Origin: Vibrio sp. 16
GTDB lineage: Bacteria; Pseudomonadota; Gammaproteobacteria; Enterobacterales; Vibrionaceae
NCBI RefSeq assembly: GCF_963681195.1
Contig: NZ_OY808997.1
Span: 806,001 to 870,000, forward strand
DNA: 64,000 nt
Direction: 5' to 3'
Shown: positions 35,853 through 45,525 of the stretch, piece after piece
How the letters are laid out: every line of letters starts with the position of its first letter
How positions within the stretch are numbered: position 1 is the first letter of the stretch
Translations under genes and position numbers: made by a program
The notes under the pieces: model-generated
The model's database searches: none
Told to the model about the DNA's origin: nothing
The model's input: only the letters and a program-made list of their open reading frames with translations

Positions 35853-36212
35853 ATGGATTTAAGAAGTACCATTAAGTTTGCCATCATTGGCAACATCGTC
35901 GCCTTCTCCGTGGTTTTTGCCCTTGAATCAAGCACCCACTTTTTCGGCATTAAATACGTCTCGGATTACGCATTTTTCGTGTTAATGCTGCTATGGGGCA
36001 GTGCGGCGCTGCTTTACATGTACCCGCCGGGTACGGTTGCCGCGCTGAACACTAAGCAAGAACCGAGTGAAGAGGCAGAAAGTTCTGAAGAGGAAAAGGG
36101 GGCCGATAACCCGACGAAGCGTCTAGATGCCAACACTATCACTTGCCTTAAACTGCTTGTGTCAGGGTCACCAGCTCTCGTTTATTGCGTTATCGCCCAG
36201 CTCATAAACTAA
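35853..36212 (+). CDS. Small membrane protein of unknown function
   Basis: A 119-residue protein with hydrophobic segments at about 8-25, 38-56 and 100-118 and an acidic, Glu/Ser-rich middle (about 68-88). No family recognised. The start 15 bp after modF suggests cotranscription. Upstream sequence ACTCAAAAAAG lacks a strong ribosome binding site. Confidence 0.65.
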   Translation: MDLRSTIKFAIIGNIVAFSVVFALESSTHFFGIKYVSDYAFFVLMLLWGSAALLYMYPPGTVAALNTKQEPSEEAESSEEEKGADNPTKRLDANTITCLKLLVSGSPALVYCVIAQLIN

Positions 36213-36237
36213 AAAGAGTGGCTCAAGCCACTCTTTT
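36212..36237. terminator. Bidirectional terminator
   Basis: AAAAGAGTGGCT / AGCCACTCTTTT with a 2-nt loop, between convergent genes. The left arm begins on the last base of the upstream stop codon. Confidence 0.88.
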
Positions 36238-36242
36238 ACTCG

Positions 36243-36473
36243 TTATTTGCTGTTGTACATTCGTTCGAAATTACCTGGATTCCAGCCAATCATATAGCGG
36301 TCACCAATCTTTAACACAGGCAGTGAGCGCGCACCAATGGCGTCTAGCTCTTTGCGGCCGCGCTGCATTTTTGCGTTGGTTAACCTGTACTTATAACCCT
36401 TGGAATCTAAGTAGCGCTGCGCGTCTTTGCAGTGTGGGCATTTATCTTTTACATACAGTACAAGTCGTTTCAT
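36243..36473 (-). CDS. Glutaredoxin-like thiol protein
   Basis: A 76-residue glutaredoxin/thioredoxin fold protein. The redox site is CPHC (YVKDKCPHCKDAQRYL), and the cis-Pro lies in ARSLPVLKIGD. Cytoplasmic dithiol-disulfide exchange is expected. It resembles small Grx-like proteins with CPHC rather than the classical CPYC. It is monocistronic. Confidence 0.87.
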   Translation of the reverse strand: MKRLVLYVKDKCPHCKDAQRYLDSKGYKYRLTNAKMQRGRKELDAIGARSLPVLKIGDRYMIGWNPGNFERMYNSK

Positions 36474-36602
36474 GGTCTGTTCCTACGATTATTTCTGGCG
36501 CTGAGTTTAACGAAAAGGCCGTGAATGGCAAGGGTGAATAAGGTAGACTGTCGCCCCTTTGTTGTTCGACCTACACCAGCGCACTACCTGTTATTGTTGA
36601 TT

Positions 36603-37106
36603 ATGAACCCTTTAATTCGTTACATCCAAGGCTACCCTCAGCACATTCTTGACCCCGTAAATCAGATGCTTGAATCTGGGCGCTTCAATGCTTGGTTTGA
36701 AAAGCGTTACCCAAACAATCACGACATCAAAAGTGAAAAGGCGCTATTTGACTATACGATGGCGATTAAAAATCGCTATATGAAGAAAACGTCTCCATTG
36801 AGTAAGGTGATTTACGACAGCAAGATCCACTTGATCAACAATGCATTGGGTTTACACACTTACGTTGCAAAAGTGCATGGCGGCAAAATTAAGTCGAAGA
36901 ACGAGATTCGTATTGCGAGTGTATTTAAAAACGCCCCCGAACCCTTATTGCGTATGCTGGTGGTTCACGAGTTGGCTCACCTAAAAGAGAAAGAGCACAA
37001 CAAAGCGTTTTATCAGCTTTGTTGCCATATGGAGCCGGATTACCATCAACTGGAGCTCGATGCGCGTCTATTTATGATTTACCAAGAAACATCAAAACAA
37101 AAGTAA
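36603..37106 (+). CDS. ygjP: YgjP-like metallopeptidase-fold protein
   Basis: A 167-residue protein, the same length as E. coli YgjP as I recall it, with near-identical stretches ([46 protein letters not shown]). The zinc site is HELAH with HMEPDY downstream. An upstream in-frame ATG at 36525 would add 26 residues; homology to YgjP (start …QGYP near residue 8) favours 36603, though no clear ribosome binding site precedes it. It lies 5 bp before rlmF. The biological role is poorly defined. Confidence 0.87.
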   Translation: MNPLIRYIQGYPQHILDPVNQMLESGRFNAWFEKRYPNNHDIKSEKALFDYTMAIKNRYMKKTSPLSKVIYDSKIHLINNALGLHTYVAKVHGGKIKSKNEIRIASVFKNAPEPLLRMLVVHELAHLKEKEHNKAFYQLCCHMEPDYHQLELDARLFMIYQETSKQK

Positions 37107-37111
37107 TCGGT

Positions 37112-38137
37112 ATGACAAAGCCAAAAAGTAAGCCTGCACGCAACAATGAAAAAGCGTCAAACATGAAAGTAGTCAAGGTGAAAGGCAAAGCCGGATTGCA
37201 CAAAAACAACCTGCATCATGGTCGTTACGACTTCACCAAACTTATTGCCGCATTGCCAGAGCTCAAAAATTACGTCATAAAAACGCCAAAAGGGGAGCAG
37301 AGTATTGCATTCTCGGATCCGGTGGCGGTAACTCTTCTCAACAAAGCGCTGCTTGCTTACCATTACAACGTCACGTCGTGGGACATTCCTCAAGGCTATC
37401 TATGCCCACCCATTCCCGGACGTGCTGACTATGTTCACCGACTTGCTGAGTTATTAAGTACCGATTCTGGCGATGCTCCACAGCAGCAAATTAACGCCTT
37501 AGACATTGGTGTGGGGGCAAACTGCATTTACCCTATTGTTGGGGTAACGCAATACGGCTGGCATTATGTGGGCTCAGACGTCGATCCGGTTTCTGTTGAG
37601 AATGCCAACAACATCGCCAAGCGCAATCGCGTGCTAAATGATCGGATAGAGTGTCGGTTACAAAAAGAGAGCCGTCACTTTTTCAAAGGCATCATTAAGT
37701 CTGGCGAGCGTTATCACGTGACAACGTGCAACCCGCCTTTTCATAAGTCATTGCAAGAGGCTCAGCAGGGGACAGAAAGGAAAATCAACAACCTGTCGGC
37801 CAATAAATCCAAGCGTGGTCAAGCCGTAAATCGCGCTCAATCTAAGCCTTCTCCTATACTTAACTTTGGAGGCCAAAAAGCGGAGCTATGGTGCCCAGGT
37901 GGTGAAGCGGCCTTTATCAAGAACATGGCGTTTGAGAGCAAAGAGTTCGCGGATCAAGTGCTGTGGTTTTCAACGCTGATTTCCAAAAAAGAGAACGTTC
38001 GTTGGATGCGAAAAAACCTTGAAAAGGCTGGGGCGAGCGAAGTTAGGATTGTCGAGATGAGCCAAGGGCAGAAGATTAGTCGCTTTATGGCTTGGACCTT
38101 TAAAACGGACGCTGAGCGCAAAGCTTGGTTTCAATAG
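37112..38137 (+). CDS. rlmF: 23S rRNA (adenine-1618-N6)-methyltransferase
   Basis: A 341-residue SAM-dependent methyltransferase. SAM motif I is [14 protein letters not shown] and the N6-adenine catalytic motif is NPPFH, followed by an RlmF-type insertion ([13 protein letters not shown]) and [15 protein letters not shown]. It methylates A1618 of 23S rRNA. The frame is open upstream through the 3' part of ygjP; the ATG at 37112 follows the ygjP stop by 5 bp. Confidence 0.91.
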   Translation: MTKPKSKPARNNEKASNMKVVKVKGKAGLHKNNLHHGRYDFTKLIAALPELKNYVIKTPKGEQSIAFSDPVAVTLLNKALLAYHYNVTSWDIPQGYLCPPIPGRADYVHRLAELLSTDSGDAPQQQINALDIGVGANCIYPIVGVTQYGWHYVGSDVDPVSVENANNIAKRNRVLNDRIECRLQKESRHFFKGIIKSGERYHVTTCNPPFHKSLQEAQQGTERKINNLSANKSKRGQAVNRAQSKPSPILNFGGQKAELWCPGGEAAFIKNMAFESKEFADQVLWFSTLISKKENVRWMRKNLEKAGASEVRIVEMSQGQKISRFMAWTFKTDAERKAWFQ

Positions 38138-38159
38138 TCAGTTAACGTGAGGAGGGCAT

Positions 38160-38354
38160 ATGGAATTTGAAATTTATATGCCCTGTGAGCCCGCGTGGAT
38201 CTGCACCAGTTTTCTATGGCTTTTTGCCATGCTGTTTCTGCTCGGTCTGATTGGCTTCGTCTACATTCTTTACAACGAGTACCAAAAAATACAACGCGCA
38301 AGTCGAGTTAGAAAACGGCGCCAAACCCATCATACAAAACGTAAACCACGTTAA
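38160..38354 (+). CDS. Small single-pass membrane protein
   Basis: A 64-residue protein with one strong membrane segment (about 17-41) and a very basic C-terminal tail (KRRQTHHTKRKPR). A strong Shine-Dalgarno GAGGAGG lies four bases before the ATG. It follows rlmF by 22 bp. The 3' end overlaps the stop of the convergent PilF-like gene by 4 bp. No family recognised; expected inner membrane, tail in the cytoplasm by the positive-inside rule. Confidence 0.62.
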   Translation: MEFEIYMPCEPAWICTSFLWLFAMLFLLGLIGFVYILYNEYQKIQRASRVRKRRQTHHTKRKPR

Positions 38355-39061
38355 CCCATTTTATCCAATTTGGCCTGATATTGCTGTTGCAACGAGGGGT
38401 TTCCTGCCTGCTCTTCTAGATTGATCAGTAATTTGAGCGACGGCTTTTGCAGTCCATAAGATTGGTGGAACTTCATCAATCGGATGCGAGCCTGAGTATA
38501 TTCCCCATCCTCAATCTCTAGCTTAGCAAGGTGCAAAATTGAGCTCGCGCGATATGGGTCATGATCGAGTGTGCGAGTAAAGTAGTATTTGGCTTGTTCG
38601 TTGTTTCCTGCTTTTAAGGCGCACATCGCGGCGTTTTCGTAACTACCAGAAATCAAATAGTAATAAGGTTGATCGATGGCTGCATTAAAGTATTTGTCAG
38701 CGCTGTTGTAGTCACCTTGTTTACAAAGAAAGGTACCAAAGTTATTCAGCACGTTTCCGTTTCTTGGATGTTGCTTGAGCGCCGTTTTGTACATTTTCTC
38801 GGCAGATTGGGTTTCACCTACTTTTTCAAAATAGTGTGCCATTGAAAGTTGGGCGCGATAGTAATTGGGCGAGTGATCGAGTGCTTTCTCTAGGTTTTCG
38901 CGCGCTTTTACCATGTTTCCTTGTTCAAGATAACCAATACCCAGTGCGATACGGGCTTCAGCACGCTCGGTCGGGTTGAAGGAGGGATCAGACTGCTTGG
39001 TGGCGTCAACGGTAACGCAACCAGCGAGCATTAAACTAAGAATGAAAGAAAGTGAACGCAT
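38351..39061 (-). CDS. PilF/PilW-like TPR lipoprotein
   Basis: A 236-residue lipoprotein: lipobox MLAGC (Cys15), then TPR repeats through most of the length (GIGYLEQGNMVKARENLEKAL, YRAQLSMAHYFEKVGETQSAEK, NFGTFLCKQGDYNSADK). The layout is that of PilF/PilW, the outer-membrane pilotin for type IV pilus secretin assembly. The main Vibrio pilF usually lies beside rlmN and rodZ, so this may be a paralogue; no pilus genes are nearby. Confidence 0.82.
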   Translation of the reverse strand: MRSLSFILSLMLAGCVTVDATKQSDPSFNPTERAEARIALGIGYLEQGNMVKARENLEKALDHSPNYYRAQLSMAHYFEKVGETQSAEKMYKTALKQHPRNGNVLNNFGTFLCKQGDYNSADKYFNAAIDQPYYYLISGSYENAAMCALKAGNNEQAKYYFTRTLDHDPYRASSILHLAKLEIEDGEYTQARIRLMKFHQSYGLQKPSLKLLINLEEQAGNPSLQQQYQAKLDKMG

Positions 39062-39194
39062 AAGCTGTGTCTTTTTAAGGGTTTAACAGCATGTATAACG
39101 TAAAGCGCGAAAGAGTTTGATGGGCTCAGATTCACTATGCGACAGACACGGCACTATTGATTGTCTAAGTTGCATATATGCCTATGAAAGGAAG

Positions 39195-39216
39195 AAAGGG
39201 TTCAAACGAACCCTTT
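39195..39216 (-). terminator. Stem-loop at the end of metA
   Basis: AAAGGGTTC / GAACCCTTT with loop AAAC, 10 bp beyond the metA stop. The T-run on the minus strand is poor, so the call is moderate. Confidence 0.55.
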
Positions 39217-39225
39217 CATCTTGTC

Positions 39226-40167
39226 TTAGTCATCTTTGGTAAAGTTTGCTTCGCTAAAGTGGTCAAGATCGTACGGCGTTTGTTGGTAAACGCAGTAGTT
39301 TAACCAGTTGGCAAACAGCAGATGCCCGTGGCTTCGCCAACTGGCGATAGGTTTATTGTCTGGATTGTTGTTCGGGTAGTAGTTAACTGGAATTGCGGGC
39401 TCCATGCCTTCACCAAGGTCGCGAATGTACTCGTTATGCAGTGTGAGGGAATCGTATTCAGGGTGACCGGTCACAAACACGTTTCGTTTATCTTTGGTGG
39501 CGGCAAGGTAAACACCTGCGACATCGGATGTAGCAAGAATATCGAGATCGGTATGTTCCTCTAAATACTCTGCGGAGAAATCGGCGTAGCGAGAATGAGG
39601 TGCTAAGAAACTGTCGTCAAACCCTCGCAAAATAGGGTGGTAAGGATGGTGAATTTGATGGTGATAAACCCCAGAGAGCTTCTCTTTGCGTGTTCGTTTG
39701 GGCAGATCATATAGCAATTTGAGACCCGCTTGCGCCGCCCAACAGACGTATAAGGTCGAAGTGACATGCTCTTTAGCCCATTGCATGATGGTCTTCAAAT
39801 GGTCCCAATAGATCACGTCTTCAAACTGAACCAAGCCAAGAGGTGCACCTGTGATAATGAGTCCGTCGAAATTGCGCTCTTTGACCATTTCAAATTGGCG
39901 ATAGAAGTTATCGAGGTGTTCAGTCGGTGTGTTTTTGCTTGGGCGGTTATCAATACGCAGCAGCTCAATGTCTACTTGAAGCGGACTGTTCGACAGTAGA
40001 CGTAGGAACTGGGTTTCCGTCTCGATTTTCTTCGGCATAAGATTGAGGATCAGAACCTTTAGCGGACGGATTTCCTGAGTCGAAGCGCGAGACTCTGGCA
40101 TAATGAAAATGTTTTCCTGTCGCAGTACGTCAGATGCAGGTAATTGATCGGGGATCTTAATTGGCAC
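39226..40167 (-). CDS. metA: Homoserine O-succinyltransferase
   Basis: The 313 residues match MetA, the first committed step of methionine synthesis from homoserine and succinyl-CoA. Catalytic Cys is in [10 protein letters not shown] and the His-Glu pair in [12 protein letters not shown]. Acyl-donor specificity (succinyl versus acetyl) depends on one residue near the Cys that I cannot assign firmly. Translation starts at GTG (40167) with AGGGAG seven bases ahead; MetA's usual MPIKIP start supports it. MetJ-like boxes lie just upstream. Confidence 0.93.
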   Translation of the reverse strand: MPIKIPDQLPASDVLRQENIFIMPESRASTQEIRPLKVLILNLMPKKIETETQFLRLLSNSPLQVDIELLRIDNRPSKNTPTEHLDNFYRQFEMVKERNFDGLIITGAPLGLVQFEDVIYWDHLKTIMQWAKEHVTSTLYVCWAAQAGLKLLYDLPKRTRKEKLSGVYHHQIHHPYHPILRGFDDSFLAPHSRYADFSAEYLEEHTDLDILATSDVAGVYLAATKDKRNVFVTGHPEYDSLTLHNEYIRDLGEGMEPAIPVNYYPNNNPDNKPIASWRSHGHLLFANWLNYCVYQQTPYDLDHFSEANFTKDD

Positions 40168-40191
40168 AGCTTACTCCCTAAGCATGATTAT

Positions 40192-40207
40192 GGACGTCTA
40201 TACATCC
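40192..40207 (-). promoter_or_regulatory. Tandem MetJ boxes upstream of metA
   Basis: Read toward metA, GGATGTAT and AGACGTCC lie in tandem. They match the MetJ box AGACGTCT at 5 and 7 of 8 positions. The pair sits 25-40 bp before the GTG. A further AGATGTCG near 40230 may be a third box. This fits repression by MetJ with S-adenosylmethionine. Confidence 0.72.
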
Positions 40208-40346
40208 AAACTTAGCGCAATCAGAATGAGATGTCGATAGCAAATGTGTGCCAATTTCTAATACACTTGCCGCTTGGACACTCGTTTCAGCAGCAAAAAG
40301 CGACATCTGATATTCAGAAGAACTGTCACCATAACCGGAGTCAATC

Positions 40347-40784
40347 ATGGCAAAGCGTTCACCCATCGTAGAAATCACGTCGTACGGCATCTATCAAGAT
40401 TGGGACTCAAAATCTAAACACCTTCCGAAAATACAAGAGTTTACGACCAAGGTACCCGCGCAAGAGGAGACAGAGTTTGGCTTTATCGTCAATATCAAAA
40501 AAGCCAAGGGTGCAGTGATTGAGTACTGTATTGACCACCCAGGGGTAAAAGGCAAAAAGGGGCAGGTTTTGGAGCCCTTTACTGGGGAGCTTCACATTGG
40601 CAGTAATGATTGGGACTTTTACCTTGGTGATACCATCCAGCTGTTGGACCCAATTGATGGCTATGACTCTAATATCGGTAAGTGGGCGATGAGTATTCGC
40701 TTAAAAGGTGAAGTCATTGCAAGTAAAACGTTTGAGGTGTTTGCAAAAGACGAAGGCGAATTTTGGCGCAGGCGAGGTTTTTAA
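40347..40784 (+). CDS. DUF3859 family protein
   Basis: A 145-residue soluble protein recognised as DUF3859 (VEITSYGIYQDWDSK near the start, IEYCIDHPGVKG, GDTIQLLDPIDGYDSNIGKWAMSIRL). It looks like a beta-rich single domain. Function unknown. It is divergent from metA across a 179-bp region and has a CCGGAG ribosome site. Confidence 0.82.
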   Translation: MAKRSPIVEITSYGIYQDWDSKSKHLPKIQEFTTKVPAQEETEFGFIVNIKKAKGAVIEYCIDHPGVKGKKGQVLEPFTGELHIGSNDWDFYLGDTIQLLDPIDGYDSNIGKWAMSIRLKGEVIASKTFEVFAKDEGEFWRRRGF

Positions 40785-40911
40785 ATGCTGAATTTCGGCA
40801 TTAAGTGAATCTGTTTCACATCTCTATCAATTAAATTAGACGCATATCAAGTCGAGCGGGCGGTTATTTCTATAATATTGATAATTACTTGTAAAATTAT
40901 AACAAAATCAT

Positions 40912-43626
40912 ATGAATCGATTGCGCTTGTTTAACCTTAAGCTGGAAACCAAAACCGCTCTCTACTTTATCTTTGGTCTTCTTGGCATCACCCTCAGCTG
41001 TCTCTACATTACCCGATACTTTTTTTTGCTCAGCTTAGACAGCTTAGAAACCATGGAATCTAATCGTGCCAGTGCACAGGCGCAAAGCTTAATCACGACC
41101 ATGGTTCAAGAGCTAGAGGTCCGCTCTTATGATTGGGCATACTGGGACGAGACGCATGAATTGCTGTTAGGTGCGAGCTTAAGTGACTATCGGGAAAGAA
41201 ACCTTGTCCAAGAGTCCCTTGATGCGTTGAGCTTAGACCTGATGATTTTTACTGATCTGCAAGGACAAGTTATCGATTCTATCGAGCGTCGTGACGGGGA
41301 CAGCGAACCCGTCACCTTACCAGCCAAAATCATGTCTGAGCCTGCAGTCTTGGAGCACATTTCCAAGATGAACAAGGTACTGGATTCATTTCGAGAAAGT
41401 TTTAGTGGCTTGCTCACCGTTGATGACCAAGTATGGATCATCACTCTGTCCCCAGTAAGAAACAGTGATGGCACGTCAGCATCCTCTGGCTGGCTGATCT
41501 GGGGCCAAAACTTAACGGCACGTTTTCCCGGCAACTACAATTCGATCTTGATTGCTGATAATAAAATTGAGTACGTTTCTGACTCCCATCAAGGCTCGTT
41601 GGTTCCAGAGATTGAGAAAACGCGGCGAACCTTAATTCAGACCGTTGATCTCGCGGGGATGTCAGGCGAACCTGCCGCACATCTCACGACGGTGGTTGAA
41701 CGTGTTCACTATTTAAAGGGCAGTGTGCTTTTTAGCTATTTGTTTGTGGCTGTCGCGATTGTTGCTGTGGTTATCTCATTGGCAACGTTTTTGATTTTTC
41801 GACGCCGAGTCGCCGTTCGCTTTTCCGATCTCGAGAAAGACATTGATGAGCTGTTTTCATCCTATCAACTGGAAGGGTTAAACCAGCCAAATAAGGATGA
41901 ACTCGATCGTTTAGTTAAATTGGTCAAAACCCTAGCGAGTAATACGTCCAGTGCTCAAGAGCAGCTTCTCGATACCCAACAAAAATTTGATGCCCTGTAT
42001 CAAAGCCAAACCATTGCTATGGTTTTGGTGAGAGAGCGAGAGATTGTAGACATCAATCATACCGCATTGTCCCTTCTTGACTATCAACATGAAGAAGTCG
42101 TCCACCAACCGCTGGATTTGTTGTGCCCAGACAGCGATCAACCTGAATGTCAGATCGACCGTATGTATCGCATGTACTATCAGGGGCAGACTCAGTTTGA
42201 GGCGCAAATGCTCACTAAAAATGGCGATAAAATTGATTGCCATATCGAAGTGCGCTCGATTCAGTACCAAGGCAGCGATGCAGTAATGCTCTCAATAAGG
42301 GATGTTCGCGAGAACAAGCAACAAGCAAAACTTATCGAAGATTTGGTAGAAAGGGATAATCTCTCAGGGCTGTGGAACCGTAAAGCGATCATGGAGAAGG
42401 CGCGAAATTTCGTTGAGGTTGCTCCAAACCAATTTAGCTTTTTCTATGTGACGATCCCAAGCCTAATGCATGCTTCAGAAGTGTACGGACACCAAGTCTA
42501 TGATGAGTCGTTAGAGGCCATTGCAAACCTATTTGGCTCTGAACTGGGTGTGTTTCCTGTTGGTCGAATCAGCTCGCACGAGTTTTTAGTGTTAATTGAA
42601 GAACGAAAAGATTGTCACAAAGCGAAACGTGGCGCGATTCGTTTTAAAGAGGCTTTATCTCGCAAGTTGCAGATCCAAGATGTCACCATGGATTTGCAGT
42701 GTCAGATCGCCATGATTGCACCCGACATTACGCATCACTCATTGGATACCTTAATCCACGCCGCTATTCATGCAATCGAACTGGATGGCAACAAAGCTCA
42801 CAACGGTGACCCCATTTATGTGGGTGAACAAACGTTTAATATTGCTCAAGCCTCCGCAGCGATTCTTAGAGATTTGAAGGGCGCGATTGAGTCTCGAGAG
42901 ATTCATGCAAACTACCAACCGATTGTCGAGAGTAAAACGGGAGACATTGTCGGTTTTGAAGCCTTGGCGCGTTGGCAACATAGTGCGCATGGGTTTGTGT
43001 CACCTGGTGTTTTCATTCCTTTGGCTGAGCGACATCATCACATTATCGAACTGGGTGAGAGCATCTTGGAGCAATCGTGCGAGTTTATCCAACGGGTGAA
43101 TTTAATAAGGCGTCATCAAGGGAAAACACCATTAACCATTCACGTTAATCTAAGTGCCGCGCATTTTTATCATCAAGATCTTGCTCAGTTTTTGCAACGG
43201 GTCATCGAGGACTACGCCGTACAACCGGGGCAGTTGGTGATTGAGGTGACGGAAAGTATGCTGATGGGGATTGAAGAAGAAGTCATCAACCGAATGGAGA
43301 TGATCAAATCTTTGGGGGTTTTGTTTGCGCTCGATGATTTTGGTACTGGGTACTCTTCTTTCACAACCTTGTGTTGCTTCCCGCTGGATATCGTTAAACT
43401 TGATAAGTCTTATATTGATCAAGTAGAAAGCAACGATAGAGCAAAAAGCTTGGTGAGAAACATTGCCAACATGGCGCAAGAACTGGGTTTAACAACCGTT
43501 GCTGAAGGGGTAGAAACCGCATCGCAAGCGAGAAAACTGAAAAACTGGAATATTGAAGAGATCCAAGGATTCTATTTTTATAAACCTATGCCAGAGGGTG
43601 AGGTTTTAGCGCTTTTGGGTGATTGA
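40912..43626 (+). CDS. CHASE4-PAS-GGDEF-EAL cyclic-di-GMP phosphodiesterase
   Basis: A 904-residue membrane protein: TM1 (about 17-37), periplasmic CHASE4 domain (about 50-270; YDWAYWDETHELL is typical), TM2 (about 275-298), PAS (about 350-465), a degenerate GGDEF (about 480-640) and an EAL domain (about 650-900). The cyclase site reads ISSHEF (554-558) and must be inactive. The EAL side is intact: GFEALARW (683-685), NLSAAHF, DDFGTGYSS (808-809) and VAEGVET. It should therefore degrade c-di-GMP in response to periplasmic and cytoplasmic signals. It is monocistronic with its own terminator. Confidence 0.92.
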   Translation: MNRLRLFNLKLETKTALYFIFGLLGITLSCLYITRYFFLLSLDSLETMESNRASAQAQSLITTMVQELEVRSYDWAYWDETHELLLGASLSDYRERNLVQESLDALSLDLMIFTDLQGQVIDSIERRDGDSEPVTLPAKIMSEPAVLEHISKMNKVLDSFRESFSGLLTVDDQVWIITLSPVRNSDGTSASSGWLIWGQNLTARFPGNYNSILIADNKIEYVSDSHQGSLVPEIEKTRRTLIQTVDLAGMSGEPAAHLTTVVERVHYLKGSVLFSYLFVAVAIVAVVISLATFLIFRRRVAVRFSDLEKDIDELFSSYQLEGLNQPNKDELDRLVKLVKTLASNTSSAQEQLLDTQQKFDALYQSQTIAMVLVREREIVDINHTALSLLDYQHEEVVHQPLDLLCPDSDQPECQIDRMYRMYYQGQTQFEAQMLTKNGDKIDCHIEVRSIQYQGSDAVMLSIRDVRENKQQAKLIEDLVERDNLSGLWNRKAIMEKARNFVEVAPNQFSFFYVTIPSLMHASEVYGHQVYDESLEAIANLFGSELGVFPVGRISSHEFLVLIEERKDCHKAKRGAIRFKEALSRKLQIQDVTMDLQCQIAMIAPDITHHSLDTLIHAAIHAIELDGNKAHNGDPIYVGEQTFNIAQASAAILRDLKGAIESREIHANYQPIVESKTGDIVGFEALARWQHSAHGFVSPGVFIPLAERHHHIIELGESILEQSCEFIQRVNLIRRHQGKTPLTIHVNLSAAHFYHQDLAQFLQRVIEDYAVQPGQLVIEVTESMLMGIEEEVINRMEMIKSLGVLFALDDFGTGYSSFTTLCCFPLDIVKLDKSYIDQVESNDRAKSLVRNIANMAQELGLTTVAEGVETASQARKLKNWNIEEIQGFYFYKPMPEGEVLALLGD

Positions 43627-43656
43627 ATTAGGTAACAATCAAACACGCATAAAGAT

Positions 43657-43685
43657 AAAAACGCTTCTAATCGAAGCGTTTTTTT
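43657..43685. terminator. Bidirectional terminator
   Basis: AAAAACGCTTC / GAAGCGTTTTT with a 5-nt loop, between the EAL gene and the convergent marC-like gene. Confidence 0.92.
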
Positions 43686-43686
43686 G

Positions 43687-44319
43687 TCAGTGAAGCTGAA
43701 AAAGCAGGTAGGCATCGTGCACGCCTTGAATCAGCATTTGCATGCCAATCACGGTGAGTATTAACCCCATTAATCGAGTGACGATACTAATGCCACTTTC
43801 ACCTAATTTATCGACCAACTTGGGACCAAATAGGAAGCAGATAAGAGTAATGGCACATAAAATGGCAAAGGCAGCAATCGTCACAGTGATGCTAAGCATA
43901 TCGCCAGACGCCGAGTAGTTCATTGCGGTGGCTATGGTGCCAGGCCCAGCGAGAATCGGCAGCGCGAGCGGCGAAATTGCGACGTCTTTATGTTCATTCT
44001 GCTCATTTTCTGAGTGTGAATGAAGCTTCGATGAGCTGCCTTGTAGCATGTGATAGCCCACCAAAAAGACTAATACGCCGCCCGCCAAACGGAGTGCAGG
44101 TAACGTGATGCCAAACAACTCGAAGATCCCTTTACCCAGTAAGCAAAATGCTGAGACGATGAAAAACGCGGTGACCAGTGCCTTGATGGCCGTCGCTCTG
44201 CGTTCGGTTGGTGTTTGCTCTCCTGTCACACCAACAAATACCGCTGTATTGGCTATCGGATTCATCATGGCGAAAAAACCCATAAAAACGGTGACCGCGG
44301 TCGTAGTGATGTCATGCAT
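43687..44319 (-). CDS. MarC family membrane protein
   Basis: A 210-residue integral membrane protein with six hydrophobic segments, belonging to the MarC/YchE/YhgN family (FMGFFAMMNPIANTAVFVG, LALPILAGPGTIATAMNYS). Its transport function is not well established. It is monocistronic. Confidence 0.87.
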   Translation of the reverse strand: MHDITTTAVTVFMGFFAMMNPIANTAVFVGVTGEQTPTERRATAIKALVTAFFIVSAFCLLGKGIFELFGITLPALRLAGGVLVFLVGYHMLQGSSSKLHSHSENEQNEHKDVAISPLALPILAGPGTIATAMNYSASGDMLSITVTIAAFAILCAITLICFLFGPKLVDKLGESGISIVTRLMGLILTVIGMQMLIQGVHDAYLLFQLH

Positions 44320-44397
44320 TGCGCCGTTATCCTAAAACTGAGTGATGGTTTGCACGGTAACATGGTTTATAGCCATGCTCTACTATCTAACTTGAGC

Positions 44398-45525
44398 TTA
44401 TCGTCTGACTCTCTTTAACGAGAGCCAAGCCACTCCAAACCAGCCAATAGATTGAAGCCATAAAAGGGTGTACTCCCATCGTATATCTGCCCAATTACCA
44501 CCCATCTGAGTTAGCGTTAAGAAACTCTTAATGGCGGCTGTACTCGGAAACAGTTGCGATGCCCAAACAATGGGCTGCGGAATTGACTCTACAGGCCAAA
44601 TAAACCCAGCACTAAAGATGAGCGGCATGGAGCTAATCAACACGACTAAGGTGACCAACTCACGACGTGGTGTAACCGCGCCAAGCCAAAGGCCGATCGC
44701 GCAAGAGGCCAGTAAAAATGGCAGCAGCAAACTGAGTAATTCGCCTACTTGGGCAAGTTGGTTGACGCCGTGCATTGAAAAGCTCGCACCGAAGTAATAC
44801 ATGCTGAGCAGGTAATAAATAACGGTTAGAACCGTGACTCGAACAAGCATCAGCTTGCCGACCGAAGCTCGGCTCCAGTAACCACGACCTTGCTTTTGGG
44901 TACCAACCATCAATCCAGACGCCATCGCCATCGTTTGCTGGAGAATCAACACAAACACCGCCGGTACCACATAGTCCACGTAACCCATACGCGGGTTAAA
45001 CGTTGGCTTAAGGTTAAGCTTCGTGGCGGCGTAGTGGTTTTCTGCCTGAGACAACGGCTCGCCATCAAGCACTAACTTTGCGACTTTGGTCTGCGCAGCC
45101 AACGTTCCGCCCGCTTGTGCCAGCCCTTCGACAATCGTGCCGTAGACCAAAAAGTAAGATGCGTCGCCTGCATAAGAAAGGGTTGGGCTTTTACCCAGTA
45201 GTAGCTCTTTGTAGAAGTGCTCAGGAATGACGAGAATACCGCTGACTTCGCCGTTCAAGAAGGCTTGGTGGGCAGCGGCAATGGTGTGATCTCTTCGAAC
45301 AACCTGCACTTGAGGCGTTGCGTCTACCATGCGTTCAAGCTTGAAGCTGGTTTGGCTCATGTCGAGATTAACGACGCTTATCTTTTGTTCCCTCGGAGTT
45401 TGGTGGCTGTAGGGCAACGGATAGAGGAATGAGTAGAAAATCACGCCGCCGAATACCGTCAGCAGGACAACAGGGTTTTGGAACAAGGCTTTGAGCTCTG
45501 CTTTGAAAAGTAGGGGAAGTTTCAC
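44398..45525 (-). CDS. ABC-2 type exporter permease (YhhJ-like), second
   Basis: A 375-residue ABC-2 permease: TM1 near residue 20-35, a large periplasmic domain (about 45-180), then five helices toward the C-terminus (PFLLASCAIGLWLGAVTPRREL, MPLIFSAGFIWPVE). It overlaps the preceding permease by 4 bp. It is the last gene of a tolC-hlyD-permease-permease operon. No Walker motif is present in it or its neighbours. Confidence 0.87.
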   Translation of the reverse strand: MKLPLLFKAELKALFQNPVVLLTVFGGVIFYSFLYPLPYSHQTPREQKISVVNLDMSQTSFKLERMVDATPQVQVVRRDHTIAAAHQAFLNGEVSGILVIPEHFYKELLLGKSPTLSYAGDASYFLVYGTIVEGLAQAGGTLAAQTKVAKLVLDGEPLSQAENHYAATKLNLKPTFNPRMGYVDYVVPAVFVLILQQTMAMASGLMVGTQKQGRGYWSRASVGKLMLVRVTVLTVIYYLLSMYYFGASFSMHGVNQLAQVGELLSLLLPFLLASCAIGLWLGAVTPRRELVTLVVLISSMPLIFSAGFIWPVESIPQPIVWASQLFPSTAAIKSFLTLTQMGGNWADIRWEYTLLWLQSIGWFGVAWLSLKRVRR

